A stretch of DNA of 64,000 bases, taken from positions 248,001-312,000 of the forward strand of contig WEDG01002553.1 in NCBI GenBank assembly GCA_017591395.1, given 5' to 3'. The translations under genes were made by a program, and so were the position numbers. Under the pieces are notes generated by a model. It was given only the letters and a program-made list of their open reading frames with translations, was not told where the DNA came from and searched no databases. Origin of the DNA: Schistocephalus solidus. Taxonomy: Eukaryota > Platyhelminthes > Cestoda > Diphyllobothriidea > Diphyllobothriidae. This document shows, piece after piece, positions 55,601 to 64,000 of the stretch; within the stretch, counting starts at the first letter, position 1; each line of letters begins with the position of its first letter.

Positions 55601-58600
55601 GAAATATATGCCCAGATCATCCTCGGTCCATTGCGGTTCGAACCAAGGGAGAACGTTCATACACCTCATGGACGACGGCCGCCAGGTCCAGCTGATGCGA
55701 ACACTCACGGTGTCAACAAGGTGTGCAAATAGTTAAACAGCGAAGACCTCGAGGGTTCATTTCGCCATCTTTGTCTTCAATCGTAATTATAGGAAGCACT
55801 GTGCCTCATTATTGGAATTGGAAAAAGAAGACTGATTCATTTCGCCATCTTTTTCTTCAATCGTAATTAGTGAAAGCACTGTGCTTCATTATTCACTCCA
55901 AGCATATTCGGTCAGCATGGATCATTTAACGCCAAAGCAATCTCATCAAGGTCACCCGTCAAAATATTAGTTTTCTTATACCGGTCTTGACTGATTTAGG
56001 TACTTGCAACAGTCCTAATTAGATGAGGGAGGGTTTGTAATATGTGATGGCATAGGAATATGCTCTTGCAGGCAATATTAAAGGTCAAGTTGGTCTTGAC
56101 AAAATGCCAGTTGAAATTAGGCATGACGAGTTCAATTTTGGGAGGTTTTGAAAAGCCCAGGAGACTGCGCCTTTTCCTCCGCCTCTTTAAAGATCAGCTG
56201 GGCCTGCCTTAGGACCCACCAGTTCTCGTCATTAAGGGAGAAGAGGAACTGCTCTAAGAATATTGTTTTAATGGATATCGAACCAGCTATAAAACCAACT
56301 CATTCATGCTTTAAGGGATTTAACCAACTGTTTGAAAAGTGTGAATACCAACTGGTTTCCTGTCCGATTGTTCCGGAAAGGAGAAACTCTTTTGCTGAAA
56401 GTATATGCGTGATCCTGTACATCGTACTACTATTTTCAAGTATTTTATGCTAAGATTTGGGCTGTATGTGGCTCACAAGTGACCGCAGACTTACGTTTTC
56501 AAGACGTTCTACCCAGTTTTTTGACAGCTGACAGTGGGAATGCTGGTAGCTCAAAGCGAGGACATTCTATCCGAGGCTGACCCGCAGATACTCTGTGTAT
56601 GTCTAACTAATATTTGCTCAGCCTACCATGTCCACAAAACTTTTTAACTCATGGCAAAAGGGCTCATACATCATATTCTATTTGCAATAGTAGGCGTTGG
56701 TAGAATTCTGGGTGTCTATTGCCCTAATTAAGGCATACAGAGTGTATTTAAACTGGCCTTATGACAGTATATTCAGGTAAGGTCATCCGCAAAACTGTGG
56801 CCACCCCTTGTTCCAAGAATTGCTGACACAGATTCATGATATGCGGGTTCAAATATGACGCTTTTTGGCGTGGTCGTTCTATACACATATAAGCCATTCT
56901 CACTGCGTTTTTTTTCCTATCGAAATGGTAATCACAGGTTTTGCATAACCCAGTGTATATTCCCAGTCCGGTTTAAGCGGTTGATGACAGATAATAATTT
57001 TTTTCTGAAAGAGATTCGAAAATTTTGATGCGTTGCTTTTAATGACAGTGTAAAATTTTTCAACCTAGATTCGTTGCCAGGAGCTCGGTGAAGAGATAAC
57101 GGTTCTTACCGAAGAATGTGAGAGTCTTAAGTTGCGAGTATCAAAAGAGAACGAGGAAAGCAGCAAACTACGTCTCCTTGAAGAAAAAATACTGGAGAAG
57201 TCGAAAAGAATTTTGGATCTTGAATGGGTAAGTTTAAATCTCGCTTTCCGATGGCATAAGTTTCGTTCCACGGTAATTTGACGGATTTCTCACCTAGTAT
57301 TTATTCAAAACAGGCTTTAAGCGCAGTTTAAGGAGACAGACGATATAAGCACTTCTTACTTTTTTCAACTCAGCAACATGACAAAGACCTCGAGGAGATA
57401 CAGTGGATGCGAAATGAACTCACTGATTTGCAACTGAAGACAATTTCATCAGTCCGACTGCAGCAACTTTCCCCGCAGAGTGGTGAAGGCAATGACGAAA
57501 TTAGTGAGATTAATGACCAGCTGAATCTTTTGCTGCCCGACCGATCAACAGAGGCAGGCATCTTTTCGGTTGACCTACCAACTCCTCCTCCTCCACCACC
57601 TGCAATCGAGGGAGGCATGCAAATCACACAGGTTGGCATTACATCACGATTATGTTGTTCATATGTGTTATGAGCAGGTTCTATCGTACACACGGATCGG
57701 GAGGTTTTACTCACGCAATTCATCCAAATCAACAGATAAGTCATGAGGACGTAGTTCACGCACAGGGCCACTAACCTGCTTTTGCTTGGTAGATAGAAGT
57801 TCACCGATCGGTGACCGGACTCACTTGTCCCGTTCTGCGTTTGGGGCTCGCTCTAGAGCCCCACCAGCAGCCGAACAGCGGTAAGTGCTATAGGCAGAAC
57901 GATATTACCGACAAAGACAAGGGAGGCTGGAATATCCATTTCTGACTTATTAGCCGTCTTCAGCCAGTTAAGGAGTATTACCGGTCTGGGTGATGGGGAC
58001 TAAAATGACAGTTTTAAGCTCGGTTTTGCTTTCCAGCCAGTGCTGCCGCTATTCAAAACCTTGAAGATCTGGAGCTGCTGTGCGAAAATATTGCCAGCAT
58101 TCCATTCTCTAAATAGGCTTGAGCACGAGTGCCACTCCTATGTGACCTAGAGCCACTTTAGGGTGTGGCCCATTGAAATGAGAATTACACTGGCGAGAAA
58201 TCCGCTTGTTGTCTTGGGGTACATGGCCATTGACAGTAGCTCTCTCCTGGGAAAACTGAATTAGAACAGGGGTGTGGAAGCTAAACTGCTTCATCTTCAT
58301 AATTCACGGGCACTGTGTGACGTTGACCATTATTATTCGCTGCTTCTTTACTTCGTACCTCAATTTCATGGAATTGATCGGAGTGGCATCAATTTTCTAT
58401 GTTAAAGTTAATGAAGAATTCGTTGTCACATAGGACATGGATCACTGTTAATACAAAAAGCATTTCAACTCTCTGGATACCTTATAGATTAATTTCCTCT
58501 TGTGTACAGCTCATTTGGCTATTCAGAAAAATTTTGCAAGAAACTAAACAGAGAATCAGGCGTTCGAACGGGAGGAACAACATTTATTTGGTCCAAACTT

Positions 58601-61600
58601 TCATAGAGTAGGCTTTCTTGTGGCCGTATCATTCGTGTACTGCCTCTGCGGGCAACACTAGTCGATATAATCTACACAACTGTGAACTGGATACCTGCTT
58701 TCCCGCTCCAATCCATACGCTCTCTCCCAAAAATGCGAGGAAATATAAGTTACAGGACAAAGCCAATATTATAAGCAGTTCTCTAAGTCAGATTTTCATA
58801 TTTTCCGGTTATTCATCCCGTAAAGAAAGAAACGTTTGCTACTTTTATTATCTAATAGGATATGGAAAACCACATCAGATTTTGATAGGTTTTGAGCTGA
58901 CAATTAGTGATTGAAACAGTAAGGATGCTTTGCGGCACACCATCCACAATACATGTGGCTTTACCCTAAATTTCAAGGAAATTATGTCTAGGATTAAGGT
59001 GAGGGTTAGGTTTAAGTTTGAGGTCAAAGGTCAGATTTCGGGTTAGGGTCACGATTAAGCTAAGGGTTAAGATTATTATCATGTTGATTGTAGGGTTAAG
59101 GTTTAGAGTGTGGCTAGAGTTTAGACTAAGGTGAGAATTTATTTTTAGGTTAGGTGCATTTACACACGTGTGTATTTACTCTTGCTGAAATTTACCGTAA
59201 TGCCATCTATTTTGAGCGGGCGGGGTGGTTCCTATTCCCACGGCCGCCATACCGTTGGAACTTAGCATAATTGGTGCAACAGTCGAAACGACAAAGATCA
59301 AAAGGTGAGATAGGGTGAGTTGTAGTTATTAGGAAAGTTTGTCTGTCGCTAATAACTCGCTTGAGATCATGAACTATACTACAGGAGGAACTTATCCTAC
59401 TATAGCTATACTTGCGGATTTCTTTCTCCAACCCCGACCAAAGTCGTCTTCAAACCCACTACTGCCAGAAAACTGCTTAATGAGTTGCAGTAACTCAAGG
59501 GCTTGGATTGTTATCATCTGAGAAACGAAGACGGGTACTATTCAGATTTCCAGGTGATCTCCCTGTTTTGGGCCGTTTTCATTTGGTAGAATGTCTGGTT
59601 CCTACAGATCCTTTCTCTAAACTCAATGTCGTAAAAATGTCGCTAGCTCAGACGTCCACTGTCGTAGGGATCAGCCGATCAGCCCGCTGGACTATCGTTC
59701 GTTTACCCCCTTTACTTACGCCCACGCTGCCTTATCGTTTGCTGACCCACCTAGGAGAGACACCTGTTTTACGAGCATGGCCCGCTGACCTCGCCCTGTG
59801 CGCATGCGCCATCCGACCCACCCCACAGATTAAGCTTAGTACTCTGATGTGTGGGCTGTATGGGGCGGGGGGAGGGCAGGAAGGGTTGGCCGCATGTCTG
59901 TGAGCCGATGGACCGCTGACGGACGACGAGCGACCACTGCGAACAAGGAACGGCGGGTGAATGACGCATCTGTGTGACAGATGTTTCTTCAACCAGGTTT
60001 GCGGCCCCGTCATGTGCATTAATTATTTTCGCCCGTGCATGCTGTACTGAAACGGAGCCAATGGTCGCTCTGCTTGTTGTCTTCGATAAGTTTGATCGGC
60101 CGTCATGTGGGCGCGACTGCTCTCAGTCTGCTTCATGGCTTATCCTTCTTTTCCCCTCTGTCATGAATGTTCAACGAACTACGAAAACGTGTCAGTTAGT
60201 GTTCGAACGTATACCGCGTTTTAGTCATTGGTTTAGTGTGGATACGAAGTGTGGATAAAATGATTTTGCGTCCTAGCTATTTATTACGTAACATCAGCAA
60301 TCAAGCCTATAGATACAGCAGGTGGCATGTCTCATGAAATATTAGTGGAAATTTTGAGTCAGAAAGGATTACGTAAGTGAGGCTGTAATTCGGCCGTAGC
60401 AAACAAGGATGTCCGTTGCATGCCCCCCGAAGTGGGCGCAGCCCCGGTGACTTTCGACGTATCCACCTCACTCACCTGGCTCTGAATGCTTAAGACGTAG
60501 GGACTGCAAGCACCATCCATCGTTTTAAAAAGGTCATGAGATTACTGGAAATAAAGTAGACGTTTAAGATGCACAAATCAATAGGTAAGAATGGTGATGC
60601 AGAACTGCTGCTGGTTCTGTTTGGACACAGTCTCTTTCGGATCCGCAACCAATTAGTTTTATTTATTCGATTCCATGCAAGTAATTATAAATAGAAAGTT
60701 CTAATCGTATGCATCAACGTTAGTGCCAATCCGGCTGTACTCCTTTAGCAGCACATAGCGTCTGAACTTCATAGGCCAAGTTTTTATTAATTTGAATTCC
60801 TCTGAAATCTTTTACCTCATAATCCCAAACTACATTGAGCTATAATCCCTCAGTCTAGGTGGCTTTCAGATTTCGTGTGCCTATGAATAAATTGGCAATC
60901 AAATAGGCACGCAACTCTACAGTTGCCCATTGCTTGACTAATCAGCTGGTCCACGAGTCCATGCTCTTTAACGCAGCAATCAAAGATGAACGCAGGTATG
61001 CACGTCGTTCGAGCTTAGTGGTCAGGGTTGTGCTATTAAAACTGCACAAGTCCTGCACTTCTTATCACTGCACGTTCGATAGGAGCGGTGGCGGAAGTGA
61101 TCAATTTCGTGATCCTTGGGACGTGTGTTCTCTGAACTTCAAAATATCATTGATGTACTACGACACCGGTCTTAATTAATATTTCAAAAATACTCTTTGT
61201 GTTTTATTCAACCTTTTCAATGTGTACTCCGCCAACTTGGTCCTGATGGCCAGTTTTTAAAAATGGGAGCAAAATGACTGTAGGGATGAGAATCCCGTAT
61301 TTTTTCCAACAAGAACTGAACAATAGAATATAGTAATATGGCCCTTTTCCACTGCAAAAAATTCAACCAAAAGTATAGTTTGTATTAATTTGCACATATG
61401 CCAAGTTCTTCCAATAACATACGTTTTTTTGCAGGAAATTCAGATCGACTTTGAATCATATGAGAGGCGGCTGAACGCTGTTGAGAAGCAACTACTTCAG
61501 GCGTTAAGATTATCGGACCAGTTTCAAGTACGAACTCCCGTTGCTTGTGTGGAGGAGACAAATGCCGGGTTCTCGAATCAGGAGGTCTCATGTGAAGGGA

Positions 61601-61680
61601 ACGGAAAGCTGACTGAAACGTTAGAGACCTTTATATGTCATCTAGAGAAGCTGGCGGCTGACATTGAAACAACCTGCGAG
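46503..61680 (+). CDS. HOOK-domain coiled-coil protein, CCDC88 (Girdin/Daple)-like, ten exons, 3' end not seen
   Basis: Ten exons with GT..AG borders and compatible phases join to about 644 residues. Residues 1 to about 150 form a HOOK domain: ENFLASDVGIWCKMF, DGIFLNHVF, WKLLVKNLQEYY, SIVMNPPS and the VLLLLLAAIKCEHREYFIRQ helix. These correspond to VTWVKTF, DGVFLNQV, the FYYQETLQQL region and LLLLLLGCAVQC of CCDC88 proteins. Coiled coil follows from about residue 345, with the family-like L--YYK and SKRILDLEW segments, then a Pro-rich insert (PTPPPPPPA). CCDC88 proteins link dynein/dynactin to cargo and the cytoskeleton. The G-protein-binding C-terminus of vertebrate members is not in the window. 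A Hook1-3 type protein is the alternative, but the coiled-coil similarity favours CCDC88. Exon 4 has an apparent one-base loss. Confidence 0.85.
47210..47318 (+). CDS. HOOK gene exon 2
   Basis: Acceptor ATAACTTAG, donor GTATGC. The first base completes an Ile codon with exon 1. It then reads AKYDWNEIHQRLSSQNANTR and WKLLVKNLQEYYL, equivalent to the R-NL--LV--I--YY helix pair of HOOK domains. It ends in phase 0. Confidence 0.85.
48948..49017 (+). CDS. HOOK gene exon 3
   Basis: Acceptor CACACTTTAG, donor GTAAAT. It reads DRLEHSIVMNPPSIFHIVYA then PTS, matching the L-QLIVM-LPNV--I-KNP segment of CCDC88 HOOK domains. It ends in phase 1, which fits exon 4. Confidence 0.8.
49711..49738 (+). repeat. 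(CT)14 microsatellite at a splice acceptor
   Basis: 28 bases of perfect CT, ending 11 bases before the exon 4 boundary. It appears to supply the polypyrimidine tract of intron 3. Confidence 0.9.
49750..49894 (+). CDS. HOOK gene exon 4 with apparent one-base deletion
   Basis: The acceptor CCCCTTCAG lies just after a (CT)14 tract. The first two bases complete Gly with exon 3, then AAVVEMEKAVLLLLLAAIKC and EHREY. At 49826-49829 the frame breaks. One more T would give EYF and continue IRQIMEQLNADVQRGIMQSI to the donor GTAAGT at 49895. Both halves align with LLLLLLGCAVQC--KEEFI-RI of CCDC88, and Phe is the family residue at the break. A base-calling or assembly error in the T run is at least as likely as a real frameshift. 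Confidence 0.8.
50137..50250 (+). CDS. HOOK gene exon 5
   Basis: Acceptor GTTCCAG, donor GTAAGT, exactly 38 codons in phase 0: FTEGRDGILSLAGIHDLN then PELELTLARAISNREELYFR. It corresponds to the region after the HOOK fold, where CCDC88 proteins have a LEPL---MA-HL--L--ERDE helix. Confidence 0.8.
50251..52581 (+). other. Intron 5, no other gene seen
   Basis: AT-rich intron of 2.3 kb. A 78-codon plus-strand open frame at 52031-52267 has no splice borders that fit the gene and no motif I know. Confidence 0.55.
52582..53060 (+). CDS. HOOK gene exon 6 (linker)
   Basis: Acceptor ACCCTCCAG, donor GTAAGC, 159 codons plus two bases. It begins LAEEVILRICDRHPDW, has a low-complexity Ser/Gly/Thr-rich linker (residues about 205-290), then acidic helix (EAIAEDEAQNLVDLMEGSS) and basic-acidic coiled coil. 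This is longer than the equivalent linker in vertebrate CCDC88 and is likely disordered in the middle. Confidence 0.8.
53178..53557 (+). mobile_element. MITE-like element, copy 1, in intron 6
   Basis: About 380 bp with inverted ends (AAGGATGCCTTTTATGGCCGC at 53178 against GCGGCCATACGAGGCATCCTT ending 53557, 3 differences in 21). The interior has GGGAATAGGAACCGCCCCACC and then 53290-53500, a degenerate AACCCTAA/CCTAAAC-type run. It has no coding capacity. The same body occurs inverted at 58919-59256. Confidence 0.75.
53290..53500 (+). repeat. Degenerate telomere-like CCTAAA/CCCTAA repeats
   Basis: Many AACCTTAACCC, CCTAACCC and CCTAAAC variants, none in a perfect array, lying inside MITE copy 1. 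The copy at 58990-59150 has the complementary G-rich form. Confidence 0.75.
53973..54003 (+). repeat. (GT)n/(GGGT)n microsatellite
   Basis: A GT dinucleotide run followed by GGGT units, 65 bases before exon 7. Confidence 0.85.
54068..54296 (+). CDS. HOOK gene exon 7 (coiled coil)
   Basis: Acceptor TTTTACAG, donor GTGAGT. The first base completes Ile, then 76 codons: SEQTDELAELHEQLCESQRE, ELSQLRDERARLADAAV, KQLEKEFEKLKQRLDAAQYY and K. It aligns well with the EEKTEQL-DCKQELEQM through KERLHDIEFYK part of Girdin-type coiled coils. It ends in phase 0. Confidence 0.9.
55390..55740 (-). mobile_element. LINE-A-related 3' UTR remnant in intron 7
   Basis: It has CAGACAGTAAAAAAAACTC then AGGAGAAAAAACCG (55456-55499). 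It is similar in order and orientation to the 3' stem-loop region of A3 (GACAGTGAGAAAAACTCCTG, then CAGGAGAAAAAAACTG at 33799-33843). The rest, up to about 55740, is GC-richer and diverged. No coding part remains. Confidence 0.45.
55756..55893 (+). repeat. Two-copy tandem duplication, period 80 bp
   Basis: 55756-55813 and 55836-55893 share 58 bp starting TTCATTTCGCCATCTTT with about five differences, separated by 22 bp. It lies within intron 7 and has no coding reading. Confidence 0.85.
57069..57227 (+). CDS. HOOK gene exon 8 (coiled coil)
   Basis: Acceptor CAACCTAG, donor GTAAGT, 53 codons in phase 0: IRCQELGEEITVLTEECESL through EEKILEKSKRILDLEW. It is strongly heptad-patterned. The end corresponds to the KAKLHDMEMERD segment of CCDC88. 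Confidence 0.85.
57374..57631 (+). CDS. HOOK gene exon 9 (coiled coil and Pro-rich insert)
   Basis: Acceptor CAACTCAG, donor GTTGGC, 86 codons in phase 0. QHDKDLEEIQWMRNELTDLQ continues the coiled coil, then a Ser/Gln-rich stretch and the Pro run VDLPTPPPPPPAIEGG (57570-57620), ending MQITQ. The Pro run might bind SH3 or EVH1 domains. That is inference. Confidence 0.8.
57632..61434 (+). other. Intron 9, including a GC-rich patch
   Basis: A 3.8-kb intron. Besides MITE copy 2, 59540-60260 is clearly richer in G+C than its surroundings, with overlapping open frames on both strands (131 codons plus at 59508-59903, 95 codons minus at 60019-59732). I recognise no domain. It could be an unidentified repeat or a regulatory CpG-like patch. 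Confidence 0.45.
58919..59256 (-). mobile_element. MITE-like element, copy 2, in intron 9
   Basis: Inverted relative to copy 1. It carries GGGTGGTTCCTATTCCCACG at 59223-59242, a TATGGCGGCCG-type end on its reverse strand, and a degenerate GGGTTAGGGT/GGTTAAGG run at 58990-59150. The terminal repeats are more diverged than in copy 1. Confidence 0.7.
61435..61680 (+). CDS. HOOK gene exon 10 (coiled coil), last recognised exon
   Basis: Acceptor TTTTTTTGCAG, donor GTTAGC, 82 codons in phase 0: EIQIDFESYERRLNAVEKQL, LQALRLSDQFQ, then LTETLETFICHLEKLAADIE. If the donor were not used, translation would stop 10 codons later (61711-61713). Continued splicing to exons outside the window is more likely, given the length of CCDC88 proteins. 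Confidence 0.75.
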
Positions 61681-64000
61681 GTTAGCAGACGTCGAGAATC
61701 TAAACACGAGTAGGTTTTGTTTTTATCTCTCACGTATTTTTCGGCCGCATACGACGATTCGAGCTGTTGCTCATTTTTCGTTAAAACATAAACTCCTGTA
61801 GCTTATAGAAAAGTTGGTAGTTGCTTGCTTCGTCAATGGCCACCCGACTCTTCTCATAAACCTCACTCTTAATGCGCAAAGTCGTCTATAAACACAATAG
61901 TTACTACTTCTTTAAGGTTGTAACTACCATGCGATTTTTATGATGGCCAGCTATTGACATAAAATTCTCCCTCGTGCACTCAGGGTAGTGAAACATAAGC
62001 CCCCTACCATAACTTTTCAAGCTAAAATTGTGAATGCCCTGAAAATACTACTATTTGAGCCACCATTTCTGCGTGCCGTTAAAAATATTTGTTATTAATT
62101 AAATGGCATTTGTTGAATTATTCATCGTAGCAGAAGACCTCAGGTACACCAATTTTGCTCTCAGACATCAGACTTGATTAGTTTTAACTTCAGCCTACAG
62201 CTGCGGCGGCAATGATATCTTGCTCTTTTGTACCTCTGGCCGATTCAACAGAATGACAGGTAAATTTCATCTAACAGACATTAATTACGGGGTTTATTTG
62301 TTGTTTACGTCTCATTTTGCAATTCAACTCAGAACAAGGAACATTCGTCAATGAGGTATATGATTTTCTCTTACCTGTATCGGTGGGGAGAGCAGTCTCG
62401 CAGCAATATTTAAACGGAAAGCTTTGCGCATATCGCCCCTTCGTGCCGATCGTCTATTTGCGTGCCTGATTCTTTTCCCAATTAACATTCAAAAGTCGTC
62501 GGCATAAAGCAAGGAGTTTTACTTTGATTTGAACTTTACTAAAGGCTTCTTCGTTTTTACGTTCAAAAGAGTTCATAATTATCCTTATCTTATCCTGTTA
62601 CCATTATCTACGCCCTTGGGGTTTGCTTCCACTCTTAAAATTACCCCTTTTATCAAAACTGCTTTCAGCTAGAATGTTATACATGCCATTCGGAGGACAA
62701 TCGGTAAAGTCTGCCCGTTTAGGTTTGCAACGAGTCCTTGGCGAATTTCAATTGGTTCTGTGCATCCTGTGTGAACAGCAAAGGCAAAAACCCCTCAAAC
62801 CGAGAGCCCCCTGAAGAGTGCCTTTTTACCTGCAGCTTAGTGCTGATTTGACAAATAACCTATGAAAGGCTCTTTCTGGCAGTCTGGGTACACCAGTCTG
62901 CTAACGACCCTGGTCCCCAGTCCATTGTCTCTAATAACCAGAGTTTTCGTGTGTGCGCGTGCGGATAATCTCTCATTGAGAACAATACCGGCCACATAGA
63001 AAAATTTACCACGGAAATATCAGCCACGCCCATCTGGGCGGTGTTGCCCATCAAGTCTTCGAGGCAAATTACATCCTTAAAAATAAGCACAGATTCGACT
63101 GCCGTTAGGTGCGTAGGCAGTTATTAATTCCTAATTTCCAGGGTTTATGAATAAAGAGGCTGGGTAAAGGTACACCGTTTTGATCGTTGTAGTTTGAGTT
63201 TCTGCGTATTGGCACTAACAGATCGCCGCAGTGGTCTACCTCCTGTCCTTTTGTTCCTTCTGGACTGTCATCCTCAGCTCTGGCAGGGTATCTATTGATC
63301 CTAATATCCTCTAGTATAGGAAGATTCCTGTTGTTTTTTTCTGTCAAAATGGATCGCATTGTGCCCATTCTGTCCCTGCGTATATTTTTAAAGTTTCAGT
63401 GATCTCGGTGGCACCTGTCCCTAAATGGCGGTTTGGGCTGTCTTCGGTTTGGTATTACTTTGTTCAACTTTCAGTGATCATTTACACCAAACGTCTCCTT
63501 AGCATTCTGCTTAAGGGTATATTTTTTACGGTTTATGCTCAGATTTTTAGATACGTTTAAGGATTCTAAATCATGAGACATTGTGTCGCGGATCTAGTAC
63601 AGTCGAAGTTACATGTACCTGAGGACCAAAAAGTAAGCACACTGAGTTAAGTTTCAACAATTTTGTCGCCGTGAGAGGGCCTTCATTCTTACATACAGAG
63701 AACGGTGTCGAAAGAATCATCACTTTGATATGTGTTACCGAAAACTCTCAAGGAATTTAAACACTAACACGCTTTACCACTCAACGACTTGGAGAGAAAA
63801 AACAGCACTTAGCTCACACTTCTTTACACTGCTTGATCCGTAAGCGAAAACATTGGCTTCTGAGACGGCCAGTTTATCACCCAACTTAAGCAGCCGTTCT
63901 GCAAACGCGTGAATTAAGTGACGGAAGCTTCGGTTTTTATTATTTGACTGGGGGTTTTTATTTCTGTTAAAACTTAACGCACTGGACATTTCTGTTCAGT
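61681..64000 (+). other. Downstream of exon 10, nothing firm
   Basis: Possible short exons with AG..GT borders lie at 62335-62357 and 62669-62703, but neither has family similarity and their phases do not join cleanly. No LINE motifs. The gene probably continues beyond the window. Confidence 0.4.

Noticed and set aside
59508..60019. Overlapping open frames of 131 and 95 codons on opposite strands
   Set aside because: The G+C-rich composition explains the lack of stops; no motif and no splice borders fit the gene.
62335..62703. Two micro-exon candidates with AG..GT borders after exon 10
   Set aside because: Their phases do not join without a stop, and neither adds coiled-coil or family-like sequence.
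1..64000. CRISPR array, prokaryotic operon or integrated phage
   Set aside because: No regularly spaced repeats, no bacterial-type gene packing, and the LINE and spliced-gene content is eukaryotic.

Overview
The window looks like a repeat-rich nuclear segment from a flatworm, probably a parasitic cestode or trematode. That placement is inference. It rests on many decayed CR1-like LINEs, AT-rich intergenic DNA, and one large multi-exon animal gene with long introns and GT..AG borders. I see no prokaryotic genes, rRNA, convincing tRNA or CRISPR array.

Positions 1-46,000 are almost entirely transposable elements, often nested. From left to right: a minus-strand CR1-like fragment (D1, 1-1240); a decayed plus-strand LINE (C1, about 2500-5545); a second D copy (D2, 6003-7330) split by a 492-bp insert with a 4-bp duplication; and a 3.7-kb DNA transposon (8868-12596) with terminal inverted repeats, a broken tnp2-like transposase and a C-terminal DUF4806-like domain. 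Next comes a LINE 3' end (C2, 12600-13550) split by a solo LTR with a 4-bp target-site duplication. It is followed by a family-A LINE (15798-26640) cut in two by a 4.8-kb family-B LINE. After that lie B2 (27785-28110, plus strand) and B3 (28111-32345, minus strand), tail to tail. A3 (33717-38183, minus) and A4 (38390-42577, plus) sit head to head. The LINEs encode ORF1 (short Cys motif, coiled coil, RRM-like core), an AP-type endonuclease and a reverse transcriptase. Every copy I traced carries stops, frameshifts, deletions or catalytic substitutions.

Positions 46,503 to beyond 61,680 hold the one clear cellular gene, on the plus strand. Ten exons join with compatible phases into roughly 644 residues. 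These form an N-terminal HOOK domain followed by coiled coil and a Pro-rich insert, best matching the CCDC88/HkRP (Girdin/Daple) family of dynein and membrane-traffic adaptors. The 3' part of the gene is outside the window or unrecognised. Exon 4 has an apparent one-base loss, which may be an assembly error. The introns carry a (CT)n tract at a splice acceptor, two copies of a MITE-like element with degenerate telomere-like repeats, a tandem duplication and a LINE 3' remnant.

Most useful observations: a 1.35-kb direct duplication flanking the B1 LINE inside a family-A LINE; the solo LTR with an empty-site paralog in the same window; an exact 44-bp internal copy in C1; the divergent A3/A4 pair with a shared inverted repeat; different ORF1 types with related ORF2s; and the tnp2 plus DUF4806 transposon.
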